NCBI GenBank assembly: GCA_016879935.1
Contig: JAACJQ010000347.1
Location: 1 to 33,870, forward strand
Source: Archangiaceae bacterium
GTDB taxonomy: Bacteria > Myxococcota > Myxococcia > Myxococcales > Myxococcaceae
Reading direction: 5' to 3'
DNA length: 33,870 bases
In this document: piece after piece, positions 24,733 through 32,063 of the stretch
Position numbering within the stretch: the stretch's first letter is position 1
How the letters are laid out: each line of letters opens with the position of its first letter
Notes under the pieces: model-generated
What the model was told of the DNA's origin: nothing
Database searches by the model: none
Seen by the model: only the letters and a program-made list of their open reading frames with translations
Program-made: the position numbers and the translations under genes

Positions 24733-24769
24733 CCCCGGGACCACCCTGTCGACGAGGGCAGTCCCGGGG
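24733..24769. terminator. Long hairpin between convergent genes, bidirectional terminator
   Basis: CCCCGGGAC (24733-24741) pairs perfectly with GTCCCGGGG (24761-24769). Inside, CCCT pairs with AGGG around GTCGACG. The gap between the convergent stops is 50 bases and this fills most of it. It lacks a T-run on either side, as is common in GC-rich bacteria, so termination efficiency is inferred. The structure serves both directions. Confidence 0.65.
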
Positions 24770-24777
24770 CACGCGCT

Positions 24778-25566
24778 TCACCAGAGCTTCCTGCGCAGCT
24801 CGAGCAGCCAGGCGTCGAGGGCCTGCACGGCCTTCGGCGGCGCGTCGAGCGGCAGCACGCTCTGGTCCTTCGCTTCGTCGAGCTTCGTGAAGAGGGCCTT
24901 CGTGCGCTCCCGCCAGAGCGTCGACAGCTCGGAAGGCAGCGGCGCCTTCTCACCCTTCGTCTTGGCCTCGACGAGCGCCATCACGTCGGCCACGCCATAC
25001 GGCTCGACGAGCTTCGTCACGTCGGTCTCGAGCTCACCCGTGAGCAGCAGGTGCGTGCCCGTGAGCGTGGTGCGCACGACGTAGAGCAGCCGCTTGGCCG
25101 ACGAGAACTGCGTGGCCTCCCACTCGCGGTGCTGCTGTCGCGCGAACCCCTGGTAGTGGCGGTACAGGCGACGTGAGAGCAGCGGGCGCACGAGCGGCCG
25201 AAGCGACTCGAGCTCCTTCGAGCCGATGGGCTGCAGGTGGCCGAGCAGGCGCTCCACGAAGTTGCCGTTGCCCGTCACCAGGCCTCGCAGCACGAACTGC
25301 AGCTCGTTCGACGAGTAGTCCACCTCCACGCCTTCGATGACGGTGATGAGCTCCTTGTGCCGGGAGCGCGGCTCGAGCGCGAGCAGCTCGCTCGTCGGCT
25401 CGATGTGCACGGCCTTCAGGTCGAGGTCGCTGTCGGGAGAAGGAAAGCCGTACGCGTGCGCGCCCGAGAGTGACACCACCAGGTGCCGGCGCTCGTCGGA
25501 CTGCGCGCGCAGGAACTCGGCGGCGACGCGAGACTGGAGCGGCGTGAGCATCGTCATCGGCGTCAT
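24778..25566 (-). CDS. Pol-beta superfamily nucleotidyltransferase, RlaP-like (PF10127)
   Basis: ATG 25566 was chosen over longer frames because GAGGAGG at 25574-25580 sits seven bases upstream; the product is 262 aa. The nucleotidyltransferase signature is SGAHAYGFPSPDSDLDLK, with Asp47 and Asp49 as metal ligands and Asp83 (VEVDYSS) as a probable third. The following ELQFVLRGLVTGNGNFVERLL matches the family phrase with Asn before a Glu and Leu pair. PF10127 members (including RlaP, named for RNA-ligase-associated polymerase-beta proteins) are thought to transfer nucleotides to RNA or other acceptors; no RNA ligase is seen here. A second member lies at 26954-28222. Confidence 0.85.
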   Translation of the reverse strand: MTPMTMLTPLQSRVAAEFLRAQSDERRHLVVSLSGAHAYGFPSPDSDLDLKAVHIEPTSELLALEPRSRHKELITVIEGVEVDYSSNELQFVLRGLVTGNGNFVERLLGHLQPIGSKELESLRPLVRPLLSRRLYRHYQGFARQQHREWEATQFSSAKRLLYVVRTTLTGTHLLLTGELETDVTKLVEPYGVADVMALVEAKTKGEKAPLPSELSTLWRERTKALFTKLDEAKDQSVLPLDAPPKAVQALDAWLLELRRKLW

Positions 25567-25573
25567 GGGGAAA

Positions 25574-25580
25574 CCTCCTC
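25574..25580 (-). promoter_or_regulatory. Shine-Dalgarno GAGGAGG for the nucleotidyltransferase gene
   Basis: On the minus strand GAGGAGG lies seven bases before ATG 25566 and decides that start over an open frame running upstream to 25755. Confidence 0.7.
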
Positions 25581-25654
25581 GAGCAGCGTGCACCGAAGAC
25601 GGAGCGTCACCCTGAAGCTGACGCCGTGCGCGCAACCGTGGCAACGTCGGCGAG

Positions 25655-26950
25655 ATGCAGCAGTTCCCATTCTTCGGACACGGCAGGGGCTCCGAGACCA
25701 CGTACGACGTGATGGCGGTGGCCCGTGAGCCCACCTCGTTCCTGCACGTGCGCACCGCCGTCGCCGCGTGGGGCTCGACGTTCGGGTTGAAGGTTCAGGT
25801 TCGAGCCGACGTGCCCGGCCTCTTCGCGTTCACCACGAGCGCTCAGCCCGGGCGGAAGGGCGCCGGGAGTCTCGATGGCCTCGAGCAGCTGCTCGCCGCA
25901 GCGCACCTTCGGGTTCCGCTGAGCTTCGTCGTGCGGACCAACCGGGTGACGCCGAGCGCGCGGCATCACGAGAGCGTGTCGGGCGTGGCGGCGCTGCTGA
26001 CCGACGTGAAGCCGTTTCTCGTCGGCCCCTATGACGAGCCACGGCTGATCGCGAGCGGTGGGCAGGAGCGGGAGGCGCACCTCGCGCTGCTCGCAAGCCT
26101 CTCGCAAGACCCGCCCGCGCAGGCGTTTCATCGGGCGTTCAGCCAGGCGACGCGCACCATGAACGAACCGCAGCGCGCGGTCTGGCGAGATGTCGTGCAG
26201 GAGCAGGTGCCCGGGCTGCTGGGCCGCAGGTTCTCGTTCGACGTGATCTTCCTGGCCATGCTCGCCGACGCGCGCGGCGTTGGGTTCGCGACGCTCCAGG
26301 TGCCGGCGTCGTTCGGCGTGGCTCAGTCTCGCGTGTTCGCAACACACAACCGGCCTACGGCGACGACTTTCGACTGGGCGAACACCGCCGCCGTCGCTGC
26401 GTTGCTCGAGGGCGCACCGACCGCCCGGCAGTGGCGTGACCTCGAGCAGTCGCTCGATGAGGTGAGCGTCGCGCACCAGCAGACGGTGCTCGCGCTGAGC
26501 CACGACGCCCGCCTGAAGCTGCTGCCGCATGGAGAGTTCACGACCCGTCTCGCGAACGTCGCCAACCACTTCGCCATGCGCGGTGAGCTCGAGAGCGCGC
26601 GCGTCATCTACGACTCCGTCGTCGAGGCGAAGCAACTTCACCCCGCGTCGTGCACCACGCTGCTGCACGTCGCCATCGAAGAGAACACCGCCGCTGGCGT
26701 GAACGAGCCCCGAACGCGCCGGTATCTGCAGGCATCGCTCCTCCATCGAGCGCAGAACCCGCTCATCTGCCTGAACGCGGCTGAGCTCTTCTGTCAGCTC
26801 GGTGATGTGGACGAAGGCCTGACCCTGCTCGAGGAGGGCCGCGCTGCTGGAGTCGCGGTGTGGGACTTTCGCAACGACGCCGCGTTCGAGGGCGTGCGCG
26901 AACTCCCCCGCTTCGTGGCGGTGATGAAGTCGGGCAAGCGGAAGCGGTGA
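25655..26950 (+). CDS. Unknown 431-aa protein with TPR-like C-terminal helices
   Basis: The product starts at ATG 25655, 88 bases from the divergent nucleotidyltransferase gene, and has no signal peptide. The N-terminal half is mixed alpha/beta (GSTFGLKVQVRADVPGLFAFTT; LRVPLSFVVRTN). The C-terminal ~150 residues look like TPR-type helix pairs (LANVANHFAMRGELESARVIYDSVV; LICLNAAELFCQLGDVDEGLTLLEEGRAAG). I do not recognise the N-terminal family. It is flanked by two RlaP-like nucleotidyltransferase genes: one divergent, one convergent with a three-base gap at 26951-26953. Confidence 0.7.
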   Translation: MQQFPFFGHGRGSETTYDVMAVAREPTSFLHVRTAVAAWGSTFGLKVQVRADVPGLFAFTTSAQPGRKGAGSLDGLEQLLAAAHLRVPLSFVVRTNRVTPSARHHESVSGVAALLTDVKPFLVGPYDEPRLIASGGQEREAHLALLASLSQDPPAQAFHRAFSQATRTMNEPQRAVWRDVVQEQVPGLLGRRFSFDVIFLAMLADARGVGFATLQVPASFGVAQSRVFATHNRPTATTFDWANTAAVAALLEGAPTARQWRDLEQSLDEVSVAHQQTVLALSHDARLKLLPHGEFTTRLANVANHFAMRGELESARVIYDSVVEAKQLHPASCTTLLHVAIEENTAAGVNEPRTRRYLQASLLHRAQNPLICLNAAELFCQLGDVDEGLTLLEEGRAAGVAVWDFRNDAAFEGVRELPRFVAVMKSGKRKR

Positions 26951-26953
26951 GGG

Positions 26954-28222
26954 TCAGCGCTCGGGGGACGGAGCCGCTGGTGCGGTCGTTCCCCACGGGC
27001 CTTCGGCGCGAGACAGCCATCGTGACGCGCGCGCTTCACTGATTCTCACGAGCAGTCGATGCGCCACGAGTCGGTCGGGCGCTTCGGGCAGCTTCGACGC
27101 ATCACGCGCCGCCTCGAGCTCGGGCGCGAGCGACTCGGCTTCACGCAGCACCTCGTCGAGCGGAACGCGGCCGGCCTTGATGTCGAGGAGCCGGGTCTTG
27201 AGCGCTCCCGTCGCCGCGAACTCGGGCACACCGGTGCGTAGCCAGCCGGTCGCCAGATGAATGAGCCGCAGCAGGTTGTACGCGTTCTTTGGAGACAACC
27301 GCCGCGCCTGGCTCTCGCCGTCTTCGTCACCGCGATGCACGGCGCCACCCGCGAGCGCGAACGCCTTCAGCGCCGCGAAGTCGTTGGCCGCGATGAGGCC
27401 CTGGTCGCTGAGCGAGCGGTAGAGCTGCTTCAGGTACGTCTTCGTCGCGAGCAGCGCCTCGGCGTCGGTCGCGTGGGTGCGGGGAGAGATTCTCGCGAGC
27501 CGCGTGGCGACCTCGTCGAGCGAGAGCGTCGGTTTGGCCCGCAACCAATCGAGCACCGTGTCGCGATGCTCCGCGAGCCGCGCCGACTTCGTGAGCGAGT
27601 CGAGCTGGCGAAGTGCGTACTTGCCGAAGCTGCCGAAGAGCTGCGTCGAGACGAACGACTCGCGCGCGGCGAGGAGCCACTCACCCACCTCGTCGGTCGC
27701 GCGTACCGTCGGCACGAACAGCAGCTCGAAGGTGTTCGGGTCGGCGCGCAGCGCTTGAGCGATGGTCTTCTCGACCTCCCAGAACGTCTGACTGCCATCG
27801 GCGCTCACGAGGTCGCGCGGTGGCTCCACCAGACCGGCGGTCCACGAGAAGGGGAGCAGGAAGGCGCCACGCACGTCGGTGTCGGACTGGTCGTTGGCGA
27901 GGCCCCACGCGCGCGAGCCCACCGTCGCTTCGAGCACTGCGCACTGACGGAGCGCATTCCACGCGGCATCGCGACGCACGGCGAACGCGAGCTGGCCTTC
28001 TCGGCGCGGGAGAAGTTCTTCACGGCGAAACCACACGTCGCCGACGCCGACGACGTGCACGTCGAAGCCACCATCACGTTCGCGCGCGATTCGGCCGACG
28101 AGGCCCTGTGGAAGGCGACGCTCGCCATGCAGCCGCTCCACGCGCGTCGTCACCTCGGTGCCGTGCGGGAGCGAGCTGGGCGCACCATCGAGCGCGTCGA
28201 GGGCTGAAGGTCGGGAAACCAT
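26954..28222 (-). CDS. Second RlaP-like nucleotidyltransferase (PF10127), with extra N-terminal region
   Basis: ATG 28222 gives 422 aa; the frame is open to 28297, but that stretch is not protein-like. An N-terminal region (~20-75; PHGTEVTTRVERLHGERRL, VGRIARERDGGFDVHVVGVG) precedes the nucleotidyltransferase core: TVGSRAWGLANDQSDTDVRG with Ser103 and Asp114/Asp116. The next block (SQTFWEVEKTIAQALRADPN, then TFELLFVP) fits the family's Asn-x-x-E pattern. The rest is helical and Arg-rich (~200-410). It is longer than the protein at 24778 and only distantly similar. The target is unknown. It converges on the TPR-like gene with a three-base gap and faces the GNAT-like gene on its other side. Confidence 0.83.
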   Translation of the reverse strand: MVSRPSALDALDGAPSSLPHGTEVTTRVERLHGERRLPQGLVGRIARERDGGFDVHVVGVGDVWFRREELLPRREGQLAFAVRRDAAWNALRQCAVLEATVGSRAWGLANDQSDTDVRGAFLLPFSWTAGLVEPPRDLVSADGSQTFWEVEKTIAQALRADPNTFELLFVPTVRATDEVGEWLLAARESFVSTQLFGSFGKYALRQLDSLTKSARLAEHRDTVLDWLRAKPTLSLDEVATRLARISPRTHATDAEALLATKTYLKQLYRSLSDQGLIAANDFAALKAFALAGGAVHRGDEDGESQARRLSPKNAYNLLRLIHLATGWLRTGVPEFAATGALKTRLLDIKAGRVPLDEVLREAESLAPELEAARDASKLPEAPDRLVAHRLLVRISEARASRWLSRAEGPWGTTAPAAPSPER

Positions 28223-28295
28223 GCGGTGCCGACGATGCCACGGGCCGGTGCTGACGCGCTGGCATGTCGGTTCAGAAGGTGATTCCTCCCGCGAC

Positions 28296-28937
28296 ATGAA
28301 CGCGTGGCCTTCGCCCGAGTCGTTGACGCTGACGTTGCCGCCGGGCGTCGGCTTGCGGTGGTTTCGCGATGACGAACTCGAGGCGCTGCCGGCGTTGCTC
28401 GAGCGCTGGTACCCCGCGGTGCGCGTCGGCGCAGAGTCGGTCTTTCTCGATGCTGCGTTTCTTCGCCGTCACCTCGCGTCTCCCGGTCGCGAGACGAGTG
28501 ACCTCTGGGTCTGCGCCATCGTGCTCGACGGTGCCGTGGTCGGCTTTCAGGCGTTCGAGCGCAACGTCGCCTCACGCACGCTGCATGGCCGGCTCGGCGT
28601 GCTCGCTCCCGAAGCGCGCGCGGGCATGCTGGGCGCGCTCGGTTTTCCACTCTTCGAGGCGCTCGGAGCCGTCATCGGCGCGGAGTCGTTGCAGGTGTTC
28701 GTCACGCTCGCGACGAAGGGCCAACAGCTGTTCGCCGAACGGCGCGGGTTTCGGCTCGCGGGCCTGGTGCCGGGCTTCGACCGCGACGCGCAGGCCGATG
28801 GCACGGTGAAGCGCGTGATGGAGGCGCTCTACGTGAAGTCGCTCGTCGAGGTGTCGTGGCCCGAGGCGGGCGCACTCACGGCGAAGACGAGGGCAGCGTT
28901 CGCGGTCTTGTTCCCCGAGCAGGTCAGCGGCGCGTGA
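28296..28937 (+). CDS. GNAT-fold acetyltransferase-like protein
   Basis: ATG 28296 was chosen; the frame is open further upstream but only starts to read as protein here, and the ribosome site is weak. The product is 213 aa. DDELEALPALLERWYPA, LWVCAIVLDGAVVGFQAFERN, then LGVLAPEARAGMLGALGFPLFEALGAVIGAE and a late LFAERRGFRLAGLVPGFD segment are laid out like GNAT strands and helices, including the terminal GF block. The pyrophosphate-binding loop is weaker than in the RimJ-like enzyme at 10743, so this may be an atypical member. Its 3' end overlaps the convergent MYXO-CTERM-like gene by 14 bases. Confidence 0.7.
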   Translation: MNAWPSPESLTLTLPPGVGLRWFRDDELEALPALLERWYPAVRVGAESVFLDAAFLRRHLASPGRETSDLWVCAIVLDGAVVGFQAFERNVASRTLHGRLGVLAPEARAGMLGALGFPLFEALGAVIGAESLQVFVTLATKGQQLFAERRGFRLAGLVPGFDRDAQADGTVKRVMEALYVKSLVEVSWPEAGALTAKTRAAFAVLFPEQVSGA

Positions 28938-29445
28938 GCAGCCGTCGCACGGCGAGCACCGCAGCGGCCGCCAACGCGAAGCCGCCCGTCGTCGAGCACC
29001 CACGAGGTGGGCCATTGCCGCAGGGCGACTGTGGAGCGAGCGCTGCACACGTGCCTTGCACGAGCGCGGCTCTCCACGTGTCCGTCGGTGCGACGTTCAC
29101 GCCGCAGGTCGCGATGCTGCCTCCATCGCCCAGCAAGTAGGCGTTCATCTCGATGCTCGCTCGAGCGCCGGCGTCTTCGAAGGTCGCCCGCCCGCCAACC
29201 AGGAACCGCTGGCCCGGCGGTACGAGCTGGGTGGCTCGCGGCTCCTGCTCGAACACCTCGGTCGGGTCGATGACCGCCGTGCCGCCGTCGCTCCACCGCA
29301 GGTCCGAGAAGGTGTAGCGGCCGTTCGACTCGAGCACCACGAAGCCCGTGAACTCCGACGGAAGGCAGGAGCAGGCGGGGACTCTGCAGGTCAGCGCGAC
29401 CGCGTTGGACGAGACGGCGAGGGCACAGAGCAGAACGAGGCGCAT
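28924..29445 (-). CDS. Exported protein with MYXO-CTERM-like C-terminal sorting tail
   Basis: The product is 173 aa. N-terminus: signal MRLVLLCALAVSSNAVA; ribosome site GGGAG seven bases upstream. C-terminus: C150-S-T-T-G-G, a hydrophobic helix (FALAAAAVLAV) and Arg-rich end (RRLLTRR), the layout of MYXO-CTERM tails, in which the Cys is thought to be retained on the surface after processing by a myxosortase. The middle has CRVPACSC near the start and EFTGFVVLESNGRYTFSDLRW, strands that match its neighbour at 29485. The two are tandem paralogs (shared C..CxC, EFT...S.GR.T..D.RW.DGG and GTCA.LAPQ), probably cotranscribed. Function unknown. Confidence 0.8.
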   Translation of the reverse strand: MRLVLLCALAVSSNAVALTCRVPACSCLPSEFTGFVVLESNGRYTFSDLRWSDGGTAVIDPTEVFEQEPRATQLVPPGQRFLVGGRATFEDAGARASIEMNAYLLGDGGSIATCGVNVAPTDTWRAALVQGTCAALAPQSPCGNGPPRGCSTTGGFALAAAAVLAVRRLLTRR

Positions 29446-29484
29446 GGAGAACTCCCAATCGCCGGCCGCGATGACGCAGCTCTA

Positions 29485-29982
29485 TCAGCGGCGAGAGCGT
29501 CGCGTCGAGCGCAGGGCCAGGAGCGCGACGGTGGCGAGCAGTGAGAGCCCGGCGGTCGTCGAGCAGGGCCGCGTGTCGTTGCAGGGCCCACGAGGCTGAG
29601 GCGCCAGGTCTGCACACGTGCCCCTGCTGAGCGCGTCCCGCCACTCTGCGAGAGAGGCGGTGCCACCCTGGCACATTACCAGTCCTGCGTCGGTCAGCTT
29701 CCACGCCTCGAGGGGAAGGACGGTCGCTGAGCGCTCGCCTCCGACGACGACGGGCACGTCGGCGACGACATCGAGGTCGACGTTCGTCGTGAAGAACCGA
29801 CCCGCGTCGACTGCTCCGACACCACCATCGGCCCAGCGCACATCTTCGAGCGTCAGCCGGCCATCGCTGTGGAGCACGCCGACGGCGGTGAATTCGGCGG
29901 GCCGACACCGACAGAGATTCGGTGTGCAGACCGCGCCAGCTTCAGCGGCGAGCAGCACGGTCATCAGCATCAGTGAACGCAT
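29485..29982 (-). CDS. Exported MYXO-CTERM-like paralog
   Basis: ATG 29982 gives 165 aa; the frame is open further upstream but this start begins a signal peptide (MRSLMLMTVLLAAEAGA). The C-terminus has C140-S-T-T-A-G, a hydrophobic helix (LSLLATVALLAL) and RSTRRSRR, the MYXO-CTERM-like layout. It aligns with the next gene: CTPNLCRCRPAEFTAVGVLH, GRLTLEDVRWADGG and the late GTCADLAPQP. The pair looks like an old tandem duplication, with the central part most changed. It lies 142 bases from the divergent aldehyde dehydrogenase gene and probably leads the pair. Confidence 0.8.
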   Translation of the reverse strand: MRSLMLMTVLLAAEAGAVCTPNLCRCRPAEFTAVGVLHSDGRLTLEDVRWADGGVGAVDAGRFFTTNVDLDVVADVPVVVGGERSATVLPLEAWKLTDAGLVMCQGGTASLAEWRDALSRGTCADLAPQPRGPCNDTRPCSTTAGLSLLATVALLALRSTRRSRR

Positions 29983-30124
29983 GGGCACGAGTGTATCGGT
30001 CGTCACTCTGCTCGTGCGCTTCGGTCGCTGACAGTCCATCTGCACGCGTCGGTTCATGAGCCCGGCCTTCCGAGCGCGTGAACGACTCGCTACACCGCAC
30101 GCGTCTTTCACCCTGGAGCGCTCC

Positions 30125-31843
30125 ATGACCGCCGCCGTCGCCATTCCTCCGCCGATGCCGCAGTCGCAGCTCGACGCCGCCGTTCTTCGCGTGAAGGAGA
30201 ACGCCGCCGCCTTCGCGCGCACCAGCATCGACGAGCGCATCGCCTTCCTCCGCCAGATGCGTGACGGCTACATGAGCATCGCCGAGGAGTCGGTGCGGCT
30301 GGCCTGTGCGTACAAGGGCGTGCCGTTCGAGAGCCCGTCGTCGGGTGAAGAGTGGCTCGCCGGCCCGATGGTGACGATTCGGGTGCTGCGGCTGACCGAG
30401 CACGCGCTGCGAGAGGTGAAGCAGTACGGCGCGCCGCGCGTGACGGACAAGATGATGCGCGAGCTGCCCGACGGCCGGCTCGCGGTGCGCGTGTTCCCGT
30501 CAGACTCCTTCGACTCGGTGCTGCTCGCGAAGCACGTGGGCGAGGCGTACATGCAGAAGGGCGTCACCCGCGCGAACCTCGCCGAGCACCAGGCAGTGCA
30601 CTACCGCAAGCCGCACCAGGGCCGCGTCTGCCTCGTGCTCGGCGCCGGCAACGTGAACGCGATTCCTCCGACCGACGTCGTCTACAAGATGTTCGCCGAG
30701 GGCACCGTCTGCGTGCTCAAGATGAACCCCGTCAACGCGTACCTCGGGCCGCTCATCGAGAAGGCGTTCGCGCCGCTCATCGCGCGTGGCTTCTTCGCGG
30801 TCGTCTACGGCGGCGGTGAAGAGGGCGCGTACCTCGTCAATCACCCGGCCATCGACGAGATTCACATCACCGGCTCGGACAAGACGCACGACCTGATGGT
30901 GTGGGGCCCCGAAGGCGCCGATCGTGAGGCGCGCAAGGCCCGCAACGAGCCGCTGCTCAAGAAGGACATCACCTCGGAGCTCGGCAACGTCTCGCCCGTC
31001 ATCGTCGTGCCCGGCCCGTGGGACCAGGCGAGCCTCGAGTTCCAGGCGCGCAACATCGGCGGCATGGTCTGCAACAACGCCAGCTTCAACTGCAACTCGG
31101 CCAAGCTGCTCGTCACCACGAAGGGCTGGAGCCAGCGGCAGACCCTGCTCGACCTCGTCTCTGCGTCCATGGCGACGGGCGGCGTGCGCAAGGGCTGGTA
31201 CCCGGGGGCCGAGACGCGGTGGAAGCAGTTCGTCGAGGGCCGCAAGAACGTGAAGATCATCGGCGACGCGAAGCAGGGCGAGCTCGCGTACGCCTTCATC
31301 ACCGACGTCGACCGCAGCGACGAGAAAGACCGCGTCTTCACGCAGGAGCCGTGGTGCACGGTGCTGTCCGAGACGGCGTTCGAGTCGAGCGACGTGACGA
31401 CGTTCTGCGACGAAGTGACGAAGTTCGTGAACGAGAAGGTGTGGGGCACGCTCGCGGCGATGGTGCTCGTGCACCCGAAGACGATGGAGAACCCCGCGCA
31501 GGCCGAGGCGGTCGAGAAGATGATTCGCGACCTGCGCTACGGCGCGGTGGTGGTGAACACGTGGGCCGGCGCCGTGTTCGGCCTCGGGAGCGCTCCGTGG
31601 GGCGGGCACCCGTCGTCGTCGCTTGCGAACATTCAGTCGGGCCGCGGGTGGGTGCACAACACGTTCCTGCTCGAAGACCTCGAGAAGTTCGTGCTGCGTG
31701 CGCCTGCGAAGAACTTCCCCATCTCGCCGTGGTTCCCCGGTCACGCGACGCAGCACCTGCTCGGCAGAAGGTTGACCGAGTTCGAGTACGAGCCCGGCTG
31801 GCTCAAGGTGCCCGGTGTCGCGACCGCCGGCATGCGCGGGTGA
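30125..31843 (+). CDS. Aldehyde dehydrogenase superfamily protein, long form
   Basis: ATG 30125 was chosen (GGAG upstream); an open frame runs back to 30056 without protein-like sequence. The product is 572 aa, longer than the ~480-500 aa usual for the family. Core: the nucleotide-binding phrase LVLGAGNVNAIPPTDVVYKM, Glu285 in DITSELGNVSPVIV, and the catalytic Cys316 in GGMVCNNASFNCNSAKLLV. Then a C-terminal block with VVVNTWAGAVFGLGSAPWGG. The extra length lies at the N-terminus (~100 residues) and in a loop around 370-400. It should oxidise an aldehyde with NAD(P)+; substrate unknown. It converges on the repeat-protein gene, with the decayed tail between them. Confidence 0.88.
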   Translation: MTAAVAIPPPMPQSQLDAAVLRVKENAAAFARTSIDERIAFLRQMRDGYMSIAEESVRLACAYKGVPFESPSSGEEWLAGPMVTIRVLRLTEHALREVKQYGAPRVTDKMMRELPDGRLAVRVFPSDSFDSVLLAKHVGEAYMQKGVTRANLAEHQAVHYRKPHQGRVCLVLGAGNVNAIPPTDVVYKMFAEGTVCVLKMNPVNAYLGPLIEKAFAPLIARGFFAVVYGGGEEGAYLVNHPAIDEIHITGSDKTHDLMVWGPEGADREARKARNEPLLKKDITSELGNVSPVIVVPGPWDQASLEFQARNIGGMVCNNASFNCNSAKLLVTTKGWSQRQTLLDLVSASMATGGVRKGWYPGAETRWKQFVEGRKNVKIIGDAKQGELAYAFITDVDRSDEKDRVFTQEPWCTVLSETAFESSDVTTFCDEVTKFVNEKVWGTLAAMVLVHPKTMENPAQAEAVEKMIRDLRYGAVVVNTWAGAVFGLGSAPWGGHPSSSLANIQSGRGWVHNTFLLEDLEKFVLRAPAKNFPISPWFPGHATQHLLGRRLTEFEYEPGWLKVPGVATAGMRG

Positions 31844-31903
31844 TCAGGGGAGGACGAGCGGTGCATTGTCGAACCCGCGGGGGAAGATGCAGCGCGCTCC
31901 CGT

Positions 31904-32063
31904 TCAGGCGACCACGTGTGTTGCGATGTCCTGCTGCGTGGGCGGGTTGCTGAGTCCGCAACAGTGCCGGGGCACGACGAGCGTCGTGATGGCGACGTCG
32001 TGATGGCGACGTCCCACGGGCAGGAGCGCCCGCTGAAGTCGCAGTGCGCTCCCCGCCGCCAGT
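31904..32063 (-). pseudogene. Decayed repeat and old 3' end of the adjacent repeat gene
   Basis: Behind the stop of the repeat gene (at 32064) the minus strand still encodes pieces of its last unit in shifted frames. CDFSGRSCPWDVAIT matches PFTFSGLLFPGRYLVTV. VAITTLVVP matches the present C-terminus VAVTTLVVP. GLSNPPTQQDIATHVVA plus stop (31904) matches GLSNLPTQQYVAVTTLVVP plus stop. A 14-base tandem duplication (31983-31996 and 31997-32010) lies inside it. It reads as an older gene end that was duplicated and then decayed. Confidence 0.7.
31983..32010. repeat. Tandem duplication of GTCGTGATGGCGAC
   Basis: The 14-base unit is present twice in a row (31983-31996, 31997-32010), followed by GTC. 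It lies within the decayed repeat tail and contributes to its frame changes (14 is not a multiple of three). Confidence 0.9.
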
